Source of the DNA: Pseudomonas izuensis
Lineage (GTDB): Bacteria > Pseudomonadota > Gammaproteobacteria > Pseudomonadales > Pseudomonadaceae
Direction of reading: 5' to 3'
NCBI RefSeq assembly: GCF_009861505.1
Contig: NZ_WTFT01000009.1
Span: forward strand, 1-64,000
DNA: 64,000 nucleotides
The translations under genes and the position numbers were made by a program. The notes below the pieces were generated by a model. It saw nothing but the letters and a program-made list of their open reading frames with translations. It was not told the origin of the DNA and ran no database searches. Each line of letters opens with the position of its first letter. Position 1 is the first letter of the stretch. Below are positions 43,892-54,016 of this stretch, in pieces.

Positions 43892-44596
43892 CTACCAGCC
43901 CAGGGTTTCTTTAAGGAAGGGAATGGTCAGCTTGCGCTGAGCCTGAAGGGAGGCCTGGTCGAGGCGTTCAAGCAGCTCGAACAACGCGCTCATGCTGCGG
44001 GTCCCGCGGGTCAGGATAAAATGCCCGACTTCATCGGTCAGGTGCAGGCCACGACGGGATGCGCGCAGCTGAAGGGCGCGCAGTTTGTCTTCGTCGGAGA
44101 GCGGGCGCATCTGGAAGATCAACGCCAGGGTCAGGCGGGACTTGAGGTCCGCCAGCTTCACCGGCAGTTCCCGAGGGGACGTCGACGCGGCAATCAGCAG
44201 GCGCCGACCGCTATCACGCAGACGATTGAACAGATGGAACAGCGCCTCTTCCCAATCCGCCTTGCCGGCGACCGCTTGCAGATCATCCAGGCAGACCAGT
44301 TCGTACTGCTCGAGGTTGTCGAGAATTTCGATGCCACGATCCATCAACTCGGCCAGCGGCAGATACACCGCTGGCTCACCCATCTGTTCGAAACGCAGGC
44401 AGGCCGCCTGTAACAGATGCGTGCGACCTACCCCGTGCTTGCCCCAGAGATAAATCAGGCTTTCGGTCCAGCCGGCGTCGGCTTCGCACAGCCGCTCGAC
44501 ATAGCCGAGTGCAGCGGCATTGGCGCCTGGGTAGTAGTTGATAAAGGTGGCGTCGTCACGCAGACGCACACCTAGGGGCAGCTGAATCGGTTTCAT
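43892..44596 (-). CDS. hda: DnaA regulatory inactivator Hda
   Basis: 234 residues, an AAA+ protein related to DnaA domain III. The N-terminal clamp-binding motif QLPLGVRL (residues 5-12) links it to the DnaN sliding clamp. The P-loop GKHGVGRTHLLQAACL, the DnaA-like CLDDLQAV Walker B and the ALQLRASRRGLHL sensor region follow. With the clamp it triggers ATP hydrolysis on DnaA after initiation (RIDA). Its length matches E. coli Hda (233). It is a single gene. Confidence 0.95.
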   Translation of the reverse strand: MKPIQLPLGVRLRDDATFINYYPGANAAALGYVERLCEADAGWTESLIYLWGKHGVGRTHLLQAACLRFEQMGEPAVYLPLAELMDRGIEILDNLEQYELVCLDDLQAVAGKADWEEALFHLFNRLRDSGRRLLIAASTSPRELPVKLADLKSRLTLALIFQMRPLSDEDKLRALQLRASRRGLHLTDEVGHFILTRGTRSMSALFELLERLDQASLQAQRKLTIPFLKETLGW

Positions 44597-44793
44597 GCTG
44601 ACTGAACAGTTCCAAAGGAACCGTTAGTGGCCTCTGTGTAAAGTTTGCGCAGTTTATACCCGTGAAGCCGACCGCACAATGCGACAGACCACAAGCAAAA
44701 TCAAAGGTTTGCGTTGGCGCCCCGGTTTCATGACAGTTTCTTTGGCGGTGCAGGCATCGACCCGGCCTCGATCCGGGTTGCCCGCGAAGCGTC

Positions 44794-45867
44794 TTAAAGC
44801 TCTGGCTCGTCCACACCACTATAGATTTCTGAATCCTTATACAAATCATGCACATGGCGCACCAGCACCATGATCACCGCCGCCACCGGCAGCGCCAGCA
44901 GAACGCCGGTAAAACCGAACAGTTCTCCACCGGCCAGAATTGCAAAGATCACCGCCACCGGGTGTAGACCTATCCGATCCCCCACCAGCAACGGCGTCAG
45001 CACCATACCCTCCAGCGCCTGCCCCACCATGAACACCGCGACGATACCGATCATCGGATACAGATCGCCGCCGAACTGAAACAGACCGGCAATCAATGCC
45101 GCACCTATACCGATCACAAACCCCATGTACGGCACAATCGCCGCCAGACCGGCAATCAGACCAATCAACAGCCCCAATTCCAGCCCCACCAGCATCAGGC
45201 CCGCGGCGTAGATCACGCCCAATGCCACCATCACCAACAATTGCCCGCGAACGAAGGCCCCGAGCACTTCATGGCACTCACCGGCCAGGGACACTGCGCG
45301 CTCCTCCCGATCCCGGGGCAGCAGGCTACGGATCTTGGCCATCATCAGATCCCAATCCCGCAGCAAGTAGAACGTCACCACCGGTATCAGCACCAGATTC
45401 GCCAGCCAGCCAATCAGCGCCAGACCGGAAGCCGTCGCTTGGCTCAATACCACCCCGACAACGTCGCTGGTCTGCCCCATGTGCTCACTGATCGCGGCCT
45501 TGAGCTTGTCGAACTTCCAGAAACCCTCCGACAAACCGAACTTGGATTGCGCCCACGGCAGCGCCGTGTGCTGCAACCAGTCGAGCATCTGCGGTGCCAG
45601 CTCATACAAACGAAACAGCTGCTTGGCGAGCATCGGCACCAACACCAGCAGCAGCGTGGTGAAGATCAATATGAACAGCGCGAACACGGCAACCACGCCC
45701 AGGGTTCGCGACAGCCCGGCCTTCTCCAGTCGATCCACCAGCGGATCAAACAGATAGGCCAGCAGCAACGCCACCAGGAACGGCGTCAGGATCGGGTGCA
45801 GCAGCCAGATAAACGCGCAGAGCAGAACCACTCCACCCAACCAGAACCAACGCCGCGTATCGGCCAT
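44794..45867 (-). CDS. AI-2E/PerM-family membrane transporter
   Basis: 357 residues with about eight hydrophobic helices: two at each end and a soluble-looking middle (LPWAQSKFGLSEGFWKFDKLKAAISEHM). Conserved AI-2E blocks are LVALLLAYLFDPLVDRLE, GQALEGMVLTPLLVGDRIGLHPVAVIFAILAGGELFGFTGVLLALP. The family includes PerM and TqsA; the substrate is not certain. The ATG at 45867 has GGAG six bases upstream. It is followed leftward by hda and preceded by the DUF2066 gene. Confidence 0.9.
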   Translation of the reverse strand: MADTRRWFWLGGVVLLCAFIWLLHPILTPFLVALLLAYLFDPLVDRLEKAGLSRTLGVVAVFALFILIFTTLLLVLVPMLAKQLFRLYELAPQMLDWLQHTALPWAQSKFGLSEGFWKFDKLKAAISEHMGQTSDVVGVVLSQATASGLALIGWLANLVLIPVVTFYLLRDWDLMMAKIRSLLPRDREERAVSLAGECHEVLGAFVRGQLLVMVALGVIYAAGLMLVGLELGLLIGLIAGLAAIVPYMGFVIGIGAALIAGLFQFGGDLYPMIGIVAVFMVGQALEGMVLTPLLVGDRIGLHPVAVIFAILAGGELFGFTGVLLALPVAAVIMVLVRHVHDLYKDSEIYSGVDEPEL

Positions 45868-45903
45868 GAACCACTCCATTGCTTCTATATAAAGAAAGAA
45901 AAA

Positions 45904-46962
45904 CTACCAGCGGAAATGCAATTGCGGTGTCGGTGCAGCGACGGGCGCTGCGGCAGGGGCCGAACCGCCTGCCGCCGGTGCAACAGGCGCCACGGGGACG
46001 GGGGCCGGTGCCGCCGCAACTTCCTGCAATTTCGCCAGCGACAACTGCGCCCGCAACTGATCGGTGCTGCCATTGACCCGATACAGAATCCGGTCGCCAT
46101 CGACACTTTGCGGGCGCCCGCCGAAAGGCTCCAGCAAACGCCCAAGGGTCGCATAGCGCTCAAGATTCATGCCCTGCACTTCCAGCAACTGCTGAGTCGA
46201 CGCACCTGCCTTGGCGACAAATCGTGGCGCCAGCCGCTCGTTGACCGCCAGCATCACCGCGTCTGCCAGAGCCGCTTGATCGGCACCCTGGACACTGCCT
46301 GCCTCTTTCTGGTCGCCCAGCCACAAACGCCACTTGGCTTGCCACTGCCCACCCTCTTCTCGGGCATGCACCGCCAGCAAGGCGTCGGCATTGTAGCGTT
46401 CCGATGCGTTGTGCAGCGGCGCGGGATCAGCACTTTCCAGATTGGGTGCAGTGGCGACAATCTGTTCATTCAGATCCGCCAGGGGCAGCCGCAACGGCAA
46501 GCCGCGGTGTTGTGCTGCACGACGCAGCGGCGCCGCACTGGCCTGACCGTCGCCCACCAGGCTCGAACCCTCGGTGGAATCGTTCAACCACCATCCCAGA
46601 ATCGACGGCCGACTGGCGCCCCACATGGCCAGCCCGGCGCGGCGCAACGCCTGTTCGGTGGAAGTCGGATCGAAATCGACTTTCAATACCTCCGGCGGCC
46701 CGGCGTCAAAGCCGTACTGACTGATGATTTGCTGCGGGTCCTTGCGGATCGCCGCCAGTCCAGGACTTTGCACCGCCTTGGGGTCGCCGGTTAGACGCAA
46801 GATGAGTGTATCGAGGGCGCGCTGAGTCGCCTGGTCACGCTCTTCCGGTGACTGGCCACTGACCGGTTCGCGTACTTGATAAAGGCCTTTGACGGTTTCG
46901 GCATGGCTGACCAGGCTGACCAGAGACAAACAACCCACAAACAAGAATTTACAAAAACGCAT
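45904..46962 (-). CDS. DUF2066 periplasmic protein
   Basis: 352 residues with a signal peptide (cut after LVSHA, residue about 19). The DUF2066 body begins ETVKGLYQVREPVSGQSPEERDQATQRALDTLILRLTGDPKA. The C-terminus is an Ala/Pro-rich tail (about 320-352) ending PTPQLHFRW. The function is unknown. It stands between purM (divergent) and perM-hda, an arrangement I recall from other pseudomonads. The ATG at 46962 has AGGA upstream. Confidence 0.88.
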   Translation of the reverse strand: MRFCKFLFVGCLSLVSLVSHAETVKGLYQVREPVSGQSPEERDQATQRALDTLILRLTGDPKAVQSPGLAAIRKDPQQIISQYGFDAGPPEVLKVDFDPTSTEQALRRAGLAMWGASRPSILGWWLNDSTEGSSLVGDGQASAAPLRRAAQHRGLPLRLPLADLNEQIVATAPNLESADPAPLHNASERYNADALLAVHAREEGGQWQAKWRLWLGDQKEAGSVQGADQAALADAVMLAVNERLAPRFVAKAGASTQQLLEVQGMNLERYATLGRLLEPFGGRPQSVDGDRILYRVNGSTDQLRAQLSLAKLQEVAAAPAPVPVAPVAPAAGGSAPAAAPVAAPTPQLHFRW

Positions 46963-47348
46963 GGAAGATTCCTGACGACAAGAGCGGCTGGAACAGGCCG
47001 AATGAACATGATCGAGCAAGGCTGTGACCATCGCCCGGCGCAAAACATTCACACGGCCCGGGTAAGTTTTCGCACTGTCATAACGATAGACGGTTAATGA
47101 CGATACCCTGCTCAAGCGTGAAGGATGCAACCAACACACAACAATGAAGGTTTTTTTAAGCCGATATGCCCCTGCCGTCGGCGTGAGGATGGCCGCTGCC
47201 CTTCAAGCCTGATAAAATCGCGCGCCTTCGCAGACCGGCAACAGCCGGGCACTTTCGAAATTCGCGTGAGGCAATCGCCCTCGTCGATTTCGGCGCGCCC
47301 CCGCTGAACTCGGTCGTTACCCAGAAATCCCCCCTAAAGGCCTGGATC

Positions 47349-48407
47349 ATGAGCAAGCAACCCTCCCTGAGCTACAAGGACGCCGGTGTAGACATCGACG
47401 CCGGTGAAGCATTGGTCGAACGCATCAAGAGCGTCGCCAAGCGCACTGCGCGCCCGGAAGTCATGGGCGGCCTGGGCGGTTTCGGCGCCCTCTGCGAAAT
47501 CCCGGCCGGCTACAAGCAGCCTGTGCTGGTTTCCGGTACTGACGGCGTCGGCACCAAGCTGCGCCTGGCACTGAACCTGAACAAACACGACAGCATCGGC
47601 ATCGACCTGGTTGCCATGTGCGTCAACGACCTGGTGGTGTGTGGCGCCGAGCCGCTGTTCTTCCTCGACTACTACGCCACCGGCAAACTGAACGTCGACA
47701 CCGCCGCCCAGGTGGTAACCGGCATCGGCGCTGGCTGCGAACTGTCGGGTTGCTCCCTGGTTGGCGGCGAAACCGCTGAAATGCCTGGCATGTACGAAGG
47801 CGAAGACTACGACCTGGCCGGTTTCTGCGTCGGTGTCGTGGAAAAATCCGAAATCATCGACGGCTCCAAGGTTGCCGCCGGCGATGCCCTGCTCGCCCTG
47901 CCGTCTTCCGGCCCGCACTCCAACGGTTACTCGCTGATCCGCAAGATCATCGAAGTGTCCGGCGCCGACATCGAAAACACCCAGCTCGACGGCAAACCGC
48001 TGACCGATCTGCTAATGGCCCCGACCCGTATCTACGTGAAGCCGCTGCTCAAGCTGATCAAGGAAACCGGCGCCGTCAAGGCCATGGCCCACATCACCGG
48101 TGGCGGCCTGCTGGACAACATTCCGCGCGTCCTGCCAAAAGGCGCACAAGCCGTGGTTGACGTAGCCAGCTGGAACCGCCCGGCCGTATTCGACTGGCTG
48201 CAAGAGAAAGGCAACGTCGACGAGAACGAAATGCACCGCGTGCTGAACTGCGGCGTGGGCATGGTCATCTGCGTGGCTCAAGAGCACGTTGAAGCCGCCC
48301 TGAACGTTCTGCGCGAAGCGGGCGAGCAGCCTTGGGTCATCGGTCAGATCTCCACCGCTGCCGAAGGCGCGGCCCAGGTTGAACTGAAGAACCTCAAGGC
48401 TCATTGA
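47349..48407 (+). CDS. purM: phosphoribosylformylglycinamidine cyclo-ligase
   Basis: 352 residues. PurM closes the imidazole ring (AIR synthesis) in purine biosynthesis. It shows [68 protein letters not shown] and [13 protein letters not shown], all of which are family-invariant. Its stop overlaps the start of purN (TGATG). The 47100-47348 leader has a TAAAAT-like -10 near 47212 but no obvious operator. Confidence 0.97.
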   Translation: MSKQPSLSYKDAGVDIDAGEALVERIKSVAKRTARPEVMGGLGGFGALCEIPAGYKQPVLVSGTDGVGTKLRLALNLNKHDSIGIDLVAMCVNDLVVCGAEPLFFLDYYATGKLNVDTAAQVVTGIGAGCELSGCSLVGGETAEMPGMYEGEDYDLAGFCVGVVEKSEIIDGSKVAAGDALLALPSSGPHSNGYSLIRKIIEVSGADIENTQLDGKPLTDLLMAPTRIYVKPLLKLIKETGAVKAMAHITGGGLLDNIPRVLPKGAQAVVDVASWNRPAVFDWLQEKGNVDENEMHRVLNCGVGMVICVAQEHVEAALNVLREAGEQPWVIGQISTAAEGAAQVELKNLKAH

Positions 48408-49057
48408 TGTCCCAGACCTGTGATGTGGTGGTGCTGTTGTCCGGCACCGGCAGTAACTTGCAGGCCCTGATCGACAGCACGCGGACCGGCGACAGCCCGG
48501 TCCGCATCGCTGCGGTGATTTCCAACCGCGCCGACGCCTACGGCCTGCAACGCGCCAGGGACGCGGGTATCGACACCCGCACCCTGGATCACAAGGCTTT
48601 CGAAGGCCGCGAAGCCTTCGATGCCGCGCTGATCGAACTGATCGACGCCTTCAACCCCAAACTCGTGGTCCTGGCCGGCTTCATGCGCATTCTCAGCGCG
48701 GGCTTCGTGCGCCACTACCAGGGTCGCCTGCTCAATATCCATCCGTCTTTGTTGCCCAAATACAAAGGGTTACACACTCATCAGCGCGCTCTGGAAGCCG
48801 GCGACGCTGAACACGGCTGCTCAGTGCACTTTGTCACCGAGGAACTCGATGGCGGACCACTGGTCGTACAGGCAGTAATACCGGTAGAGTTGCACGACTC
48901 GCCGCAGAGTCTGGCGCAGCGGGTCCATGTTCAGGAACACCTGATCTACCCGATGGCCGTCCGCTGGTTTGCCGAAGGCCGTTTATCACTCGACGATCAA
49001 GGTGCTTTACTGGATGGGCAGTTACTCGCGGCCAGCGGCCACTTGATTCGAATCTAG
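48407..49057 (+). CDS. purN: phosphoribosylglycinamide formyltransferase
   Basis: 216 residues. PurN transfers the formyl group from 10-formyl-THF to GAR. The motif SGTGSNLQALID and the catalytic NIHPSLLPKYKGLHTH (Asn, His) and SVHFVTEELDGGPLVVQ (Asp) are intact. The ATG at 48407 overlaps the purM stop by one base, so they are translationally coupled. A DUF3108 gene starts eight bases downstream. Confidence 0.97.
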   Translation: MSQTCDVVVLLSGTGSNLQALIDSTRTGDSPVRIAAVISNRADAYGLQRARDAGIDTRTLDHKAFEGREAFDAALIELIDAFNPKLVVLAGFMRILSAGFVRHYQGRLLNIHPSLLPKYKGLHTHQRALEAGDAEHGCSVHFVTEELDGGPLVVQAVIPVELHDSPQSLAQRVHVQEHLIYPMAVRWFAEGRLSLDDQGALLDGQLLAASGHLIRI

Positions 49058-49065
49058 GAGATTTT

Positions 49066-49779
49066 ATGCGTCGTGCCCTGCTCTTCGCTTGCGCTCTGCT
49101 CGCCCTGCCCTTTGCACAGGCGGCAGACCTTCATCCTTTCTCCGCCAGCTACACTGCCGACTGGAAGCAGCTGCCCATGAGCGGCACCGCCGAGCGCAGC
49201 CTGACCCAGGAAGCCAACGGCGTCTGGAAGCTCAGCTTCAAGGCTTCGATGATGATCGCCAGCCTGTCCGAAGAAAGCACCCTGACAGTCGACAAGGACA
49301 CCCTGCTGCCACAGTCCTACCACTTCGAACGGGGTGGCCTGGGCAAAGCCAAGAAGGCTGACCTGGACTTCGATTGGACCACCAAGAAGATCACCGGCAC
49401 AGACCGTGGCGACGCGGTCAATATCCCGCTGAACCGTGGCATGGTCGACAAGTCCACCTATCAGCTGGCACTGCAGCATGACGTGGCCGCCGGCAAGAAA
49501 AGCATGAGCTATCAAGTCGTGGATGCTGGCGAAGTCGATACCTATGATTTCCGTGTGCTGGGTTCGGAAAAGGTCGACACCAAGGCTGGCCAGATCGATG
49601 CGATCAAGGTCGAGCGCGTGCGTGACCCGACACAAAGCAAGCGCATCACCGTGCTCTGGTTCGCCAAGGACTGGGACTACCTGCTGGTCCGCCTGCAACA
49701 GGTCGAAACCGACGGCAAGGAGTACAACATCATGCTCCTGGACGGCAAGGTCAACGGCAAGACCGTCAAAGGCAGCTGA
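49066..49779 (+). CDS. DUF3108 periplasmic protein
   Basis: 237 residues with a signal peptide (cut after AQA, about residue 19). The rest is beta-rich, matching the DUF3108 family (FSASYTADWKQLPMSGTAERSL, KLSFKASMMIASLSEESTL, ITVLWFAKDWDYLLVRLQQVE). It is a predicted lipocalin-like or LolA-like barrel of unknown role. It follows purN at once and ends at a terminator, so it is the third gene of the purMN operon. Confidence 0.9.
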   Translation: MRRALLFACALLALPFAQAADLHPFSASYTADWKQLPMSGTAERSLTQEANGVWKLSFKASMMIASLSEESTLTVDKDTLLPQSYHFERGGLGKAKKADLDFDWTTKKITGTDRGDAVNIPLNRGMVDKSTYQLALQHDVAAGKKSMSYQVVDAGEVDTYDFRVLGSEKVDTKAGQIDAIKVERVRDPTQSKRITVLWFAKDWDYLLVRLQQVETDGKEYNIMLLDGKVNGKTVKGS

Positions 49780-49789
49780 TCCACACCGA

Positions 49790-49826
49790 CAAAAAGAAGC
49801 CCCGCAAAATGCGGGGCTTCTTTTTG
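49790..49826 (+). terminator. terminator of the purM-purN-DUF3108 operon
   Basis: AAAAAGAAGCCCCGC and GCGGGGCTTCTTTTT form a 15-bp stem with a short loop. The adjoining chemoreceptor gene ends 22 bases away from the other side, so the hairpin may serve both. Confidence 0.92.
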
Positions 49827-49848
49827 TCCGGGATTCGGCTATCGATCC

Positions 49849-51474
49849 CTAGACCGAAAACCGCGCCACCAGGGTATTCAGATCCACCGCTAACCGTGAC
49901 AGCTCCTGGCTCGCCGCACTGGTCTGATTCGCCCCGGCCGAGCTTTGCAGTGCCAGGTCGCGGATATTCGAAAGGTTGCGGTCCACTTCCCGCGCCACCG
50001 CCGCCTGCTCCTCCGAGGCACTGGCGATCACGGTGTTGCGCTCATTGATCAGGGTGAATGCCGATGCGATATCTTCCAGTGCAATGCCCGCGGCCTTTGC
50101 CACTTCAAGGGTCGAGCGTGCCCGGGCATTGCTGTGCTGCATCGAGCTGACCGCCGAATCGGTGCCTTGCTGGATGCCAGTGATCATCTGCTCGATTTCC
50201 CGGGTCGATTGCTGAGTACGGTGCGCCAGGGCCCGCACCTCGTCGGCCACCACCGCGAACCCGCGTCCGGCATCCCCGGCCCGGGCCGCTTCAATGGCTG
50301 CGTTCAGGGCCAGCAAGTTGGTTTGCTCGGCAATCGAGCGAATCACGTCCAGGACTTTGCCGATGCTGTACACCTTCTGCGCCAGGTCTTCGACCTGCGA
50401 AGCGTTGGCGGTGACATCATCGGCCAGCATCTCGATAGACATCACGGTCTGGTGCACCTGCTCACGGCCATGCTGAGCAATGCGATCGGACTCGCGGGAC
50501 GCTTCGGAGGTGGCCACGGCATTGTTTGCCACCTCCTCCACCGCCGCGGTCATCTGATTGACTGCCGTGGCGGCCTGATCGATCTCCAGGCTCTGCTGGT
50601 GCAGGCCACGGGTGGCATCCTCGGTGACGCAGCTGAGCTCCTCCGAAGCAGAGGCCAATTGGCTGGATGACTCGGAAATACGCTGGATCGTTTCGCGCAG
50701 GTTCAGCTGCATACTCTTGAGCGAGTGCAACAGTCGCGCCGGCTCGTCGTCGCCAGTGATGCTGATGTCACCGGTCAGATCGCCGCCAGCGACCACTTCG
50801 GCGACCTTCACTGATTGCGAAAGCGGCACCACGATACTGCGGGTCAACAATAAGGCCAGGCCAACGGTGGTAATCGCCGCCAGGGCAATCATCACCCCGA
50901 CCCAGATCCGCGACTGGTTGAACACCTGGCGCCCGGCTTCGCTCGCCAGATTGGCGTTGTGTTTGTTCAAGCCGACCAGCTCCTTGAGCGTGATGGTGAT
51001 TTCATCGGCCAGCGGATTCATTTCACCGTTGAGAATGGCCGCTGCGTCCTCCACCCGTCCCTGGGCAGATCCCGCCATTACCTGACTCTGGAACTGCAGA
51101 TACTTCTGCTCGGCGGTCTTGAAGCGATCGAACAAAATTCGCTCTTCGGGCAACACGATCAGCTTGTCATAGCGTTGCTGAGCATCGTTGAGAACGGCCT
51201 TCAAATCGTTGATCTTACCGACGTTCTGAGCCAACGCCTGTGGATCGCGATTGATCAGCAAGCGCATGGTCAAGGCCCGCAGCCGCAACATGTCCTGACT
51301 CATATCACCGACCGCCATGACGCTGGGCAGCCAGTTGTCATCGACCTCATCGGCCTGCGCCCGCATATTCGACATTTGCAGCAGCGCGAACACCCCCAGG
51401 CCAAAAACCATCAATGCCAACAGGCCAAAACCCAGACTCGCACGCGGCGCAATATTGAGACTTCTTAAACTCAT
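49849..51474 (-). CDS. methyl-accepting chemotaxis protein
   Basis: 541 residues: TM1 (about 12-32), a periplasmic four-helix-bundle sensor (about 33-185), TM2 (about 190-210), HAMP (about 212-265) and the cytoplasmic signalling domain. The signalling tip is [43 protein letters not shown]. There is no C-terminal NWETF pentapeptide for CheR. The ligand is unknown; four-helix-bundle sensors in pseudomonads bind amino acids, organic acids or polyamines. The ATG at 51474 was chosen over one 18 bases upstream. It is a single gene. Confidence 0.95.
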   Translation of the reverse strand: MSLRSLNIAPRASLGFGLLALMVFGLGVFALLQMSNMRAQADEVDDNWLPSVMAVGDMSQDMLRLRALTMRLLINRDPQALAQNVGKINDLKAVLNDAQQRYDKLIVLPEERILFDRFKTAEQKYLQFQSQVMAGSAQGRVEDAAAILNGEMNPLADEITITLKELVGLNKHNANLASEAGRQVFNQSRIWVGVMIALAAITTVGLALLLTRSIVVPLSQSVKVAEVVAGGDLTGDISITGDDEPARLLHSLKSMQLNLRETIQRISESSSQLASASEELSCVTEDATRGLHQQSLEIDQAATAVNQMTAAVEEVANNAVATSEASRESDRIAQHGREQVHQTVMSIEMLADDVTANASQVEDLAQKVYSIGKVLDVIRSIAEQTNLLALNAAIEAARAGDAGRGFAVVADEVRALAHRTQQSTREIEQMITGIQQGTDSAVSSMQHSNARARSTLEVAKAAGIALEDIASAFTLINERNTVIASASEEQAAVAREVDRNLSNIRDLALQSSAGANQTSAASQELSRLAVDLNTLVARFSV

Positions 51475-51722
51475 TACTCTGGTTCCTTCCAAAAGCGCTG
51501 CTTCAGGCAGCTGGTCTTTTAGACGATATCGGACTGTTGAAAATTTGCGTAAGACGAAAAAGTGATATCAAATCGCCTGTACTGCATCGGTCAAAAGCGG
51601 TATCGATTCAGCCCAATACCGGCACCAGCCCGGATATCCGGAACATGTTTGCGCAGGAATGCTCTATACCTTCACGGTCCTTTTTGATCGAATGATCATT
51701 CCCGTCACCCGCGAGGTATCCC

Positions 51723-52139
51723 ATGACTGTTACCGTCAACACCGTGTCTGCCGAAGGTTTTCGTCACAGCGTGCAAATCGATGACCACGAACTTTTTGCC
51801 GACGTGCCCACCACTGCTGGCGGTGAAGGCTCGGCGCCGGAACCCCACGATTACTTCGATGCCGCACTGGGTGCCTGCAAAGCCTTGACCCTGAAGCTGT
51901 ATGCCAGGAAAAAGGACATCCCGCTGACCGGTGTCGGCGTCGAGGTCAAACGCGATAACAGCGAAGAGCAAAAAGGCAAATACGCCCTGCACGTCAAATT
52001 GACCCTCAAAGGTGTACTCACCGACGCCCAGCGCGAAGAACTGCACCGCGTGGCCGATCGCTGCCCGATTCACAAACTGATGACCACCAGCGAAGTCAGC
52101 ATCGAAACCCATCTGTCCGAAGGCGCGTTCAGCCAATAG
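51723..52139 (+). CDS. OsmC-family thiol peroxidase-like protein
   Basis: 138 residues. OsmC/Ohr-type proteins reduce hydroperoxides with two cysteines. Here the first is in ALGACKALTLKLYARKK (about residue 59) and the second in VADRCPIHKLM (about 123), both in the right places. It is shorter than OsmC itself and closer to the YhfA-like branch. A pirin gene follows 62 bases later in the same direction; both may answer oxidative stress. Confidence 0.9.
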   Translation: MTVTVNTVSAEGFRHSVQIDDHELFADVPTTAGGEGSAPEPHDYFDAALGACKALTLKLYARKKDIPLTGVGVEVKRDNSEEQKGKYALHVKLTLKGVLTDAQREELHRVADRCPIHKLMTTSEVSIETHLSEGAFSQ

Positions 52140-52201
52140 CGGCAAGGGTTGCGCAAGCGGGTTATGCTCGGATGCATCACCCGCTCAGCCTGGAACGCAC
52201 C

Positions 52202-53089
52202 ATGAACACTCCGCTCGTGATCCGCCCCCGCGCCGAAGATGTCGAAGGCCAGCCCATCCTGCGCCCGTTGCCATCCGCCAAATGCCGTAATGTCGGGCCC
52301 TTCGTGTTTTTCGACCACATGCTGGAGACCCGCTACGCCGCGGGAGATGGCATGAACATTCGCCAACATCCGCACATTGGCCTGTCCACCCTCACCTACC
52401 TCTTTGAAGGCCAACTCCAGCACAAGGACAGCCTCGGTTCGGATCAGGTGGTCAACGCCGGGGATGTCAGCTGGATGACCGCCGGCAGTGCCATCGCCCA
52501 CGTCGAACGCACGCCCGAAGCCCTGAAAGAACGCGGTTTCACGATGCACGGCCTGCAGATCTGGCTGGCCTCGCCCAAGGACCGCGAACACGGTCCTGGC
52601 CATTACAGCCACCATCCCGCCTCTACGCTCCCGACCAGTGAAAACCTTGGCGTGAAAATCCGCATGATTGCCGGTTCAGGCTTTTGCCTGGAATCGCCGG
52701 TGCCCGTGCTTTCTCCCACGCTGTATGCCGAATTGCACCTGCAAACAGCGGCGACATTGCTGATTCCCACCGAGCATGAAGAACGTGCGCTGTATGTGTT
52801 GAGCGGTGAAGTGCAACTGGATGGCGAACCGATAGAACCACACGCATTGGTGGTGCTGCCGGCCGGGGAAGAAATGACGTTGTTCGCCGAGAGCGATTGT
52901 CATGCCGTGTTGTTCGGCGGAGCACCGCTGGACGGTCCGCGGCGGATCAATTGGAATTTTGTGGCGAGCGACCCGGCGTTGATCGACGAAGCACGGCGAC
53001 GCTGGGCGGCCGGGGACTGGCCAACGGTACCGGGGGAAGTCGAGCGGATTGAATTGCCAAAACACCGAAGCGAGCCCACTCCGTTGTAA
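52202..53089 (+). CDS. pirin-family protein
   Basis: 295 residues, bicupin. The metal site residues are in FFDHMLETRYAAGDGMNIRQHPHIGLSTLTYLFEGQLQHKDSLG (three His and a later Glu). The pirin mark WMTAGSAIAHVERTPE is present; the C-terminal half is the Pirin_C cupin (GEVQLDGEPIEPHALVVLPAGEEMTL). Bacterial pirins may be quercetinases or regulators; nothing here decides. The ATG at 52202 has a weak ribosome binding site and is preferred over the upstream codon at 52172. Confidence 0.9.
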   Translation: MNTPLVIRPRAEDVEGQPILRPLPSAKCRNVGPFVFFDHMLETRYAAGDGMNIRQHPHIGLSTLTYLFEGQLQHKDSLGSDQVVNAGDVSWMTAGSAIAHVERTPEALKERGFTMHGLQIWLASPKDREHGPGHYSHHPASTLPTSENLGVKIRMIAGSGFCLESPVPVLSPTLYAELHLQTAATLLIPTEHEERALYVLSGEVQLDGEPIEPHALVVLPAGEEMTLFAESDCHAVLFGGAPLDGPRRINWNFVASDPALIDEARRRWAAGDWPTVPGEVERIELPKHRSEPTPL

Positions 53090-53112
53090 TGATCCTCGGT
53101 GTGAGTCACACC

Positions 53113-53183
53113 GCCATCGCGAGCAGGCTCGCTCCCACAGGGAAATGCATTCCATTGTGGGAGCGAGCCTGCTCGCGAAGAGG
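53113..53183. repeat. REP pair (REPIN) between pirin and dienelactone hydrolase genes
   Basis: CATCGCGAGCAGGCTCGCTCCCAC and the inverse GTGGGAGCGAGCCTGCTCGCGAA with a short 20-base centre, between convergent genes. Confidence 0.93.
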
Positions 53184-53221
53184 CCGGCACTCACACCGAC
53201 CATGCCGGGGCAAAAAAGCAA

Positions 53222-53950
53222 TCAGCCCTTGAACACTTCATCCAGCAGGTTATGCATCGAAGTGAACGCCCGCGCGGCAACCTTTGCGTCGTACATCATC
53301 ATCCCCGGCACCTTGGCATGCGGGTCGGTGAACGAGTGGAAAGCCCCGCCGTAGCTCAGCAACTGCCAATCCACACCCGCGGCATTCATTTCATCTTCAA
53401 AAGCCGGCAATTGCTCTTTTGGCACCAGTGGGTCGGATGCTCCGTGCAATACCAGCACCTTGCCCTTGATGTTCTTCGCATCGGCCGGATTCGGGGTATC
53501 GAGGGTGCCATGGAACGAGACGGCGGCTTTTACCGGAGCACCGGTACGGGCGAGTTCCAGCGCGCAGCAACCACCAAAGCAGAAACCGAAGGTCGCCAGT
53601 TTCGACGTATCGACCGCCGCCTCCCCCTGCTTTTGCAATTGCTCGAACGCCGCCTGCATGCGCTTGCGCAGCAATGCACGGTCGTTCTTCAGCGGCATCA
53701 TCGCCGCGCCTGCCTCATCGTTGTTCGTTGGACGAACCGATTGGCCGTAGAGGTCCGCGATCAGCACCACATAGCCCTTGGCCGCCACTGATTTGGCGAT
53801 GTCCTCGGCACCGGCGCCGACGCCCATCCAGTTGGGTGCCATCAGCAGGCCCGGGCGCGCGCCCTTATGGTCAGCATCGAACGCCAGGCGGCTTTCGTAA
53901 GCCTGACCGTCAATCTGGTAGGCCACGGAACGTACAGTGATTTGGCTCAT
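53222..53950 (-). CDS. dienelactone hydrolase family protein
   Basis: 242 residues, alpha/beta hydrolase. The nucleophile elbow is FGFCFGGCCALELAR (Cys), with the acid in VLHGASDPLVPKEQ and the catalytic His in GGAFHSFTDPHA. It hydrolyses dienelactones or similar lactone/ester bonds; the natural substrate is not known. It stands behind the htpG terminator in the same direction as htpG but with its own start region. Confidence 0.92.
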   Translation of the reverse strand: MSQITVRSVAYQIDGQAYESRLAFDADHKGARPGLLMAPNWMGVGAGAEDIAKSVAAKGYVVLIADLYGQSVRPTNNDEAGAAMMPLKNDRALLRKRMQAAFEQLQKQGEAAVDTSKLATFGFCFGGCCALELARTGAPVKAAVSFHGTLDTPNPADAKNIKGKVLVLHGASDPLVPKEQLPAFEDEMNAAGVDWQLLSYGGAFHSFTDPHAKVPGMMMYDAKVAARAFTSMHNLLDEVFKG

Positions 53951-53980
53951 TTCTGACTCCTGATTTTCAACACCAGAATG

Positions 53981-54006
53981 AAAAAACCCGCCGAAGCGGG
54001 TTTTTC
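53981..54006 (-). terminator. terminator of htpG
   Basis: AAAAAACCCGC and GCGGGTTTTT form a strong stem; on the minus strand the T-run is complete. It lies 11 bases after the htpG stop. Confidence 0.92.
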
Positions 54007-54016
54007 TACAACGCAG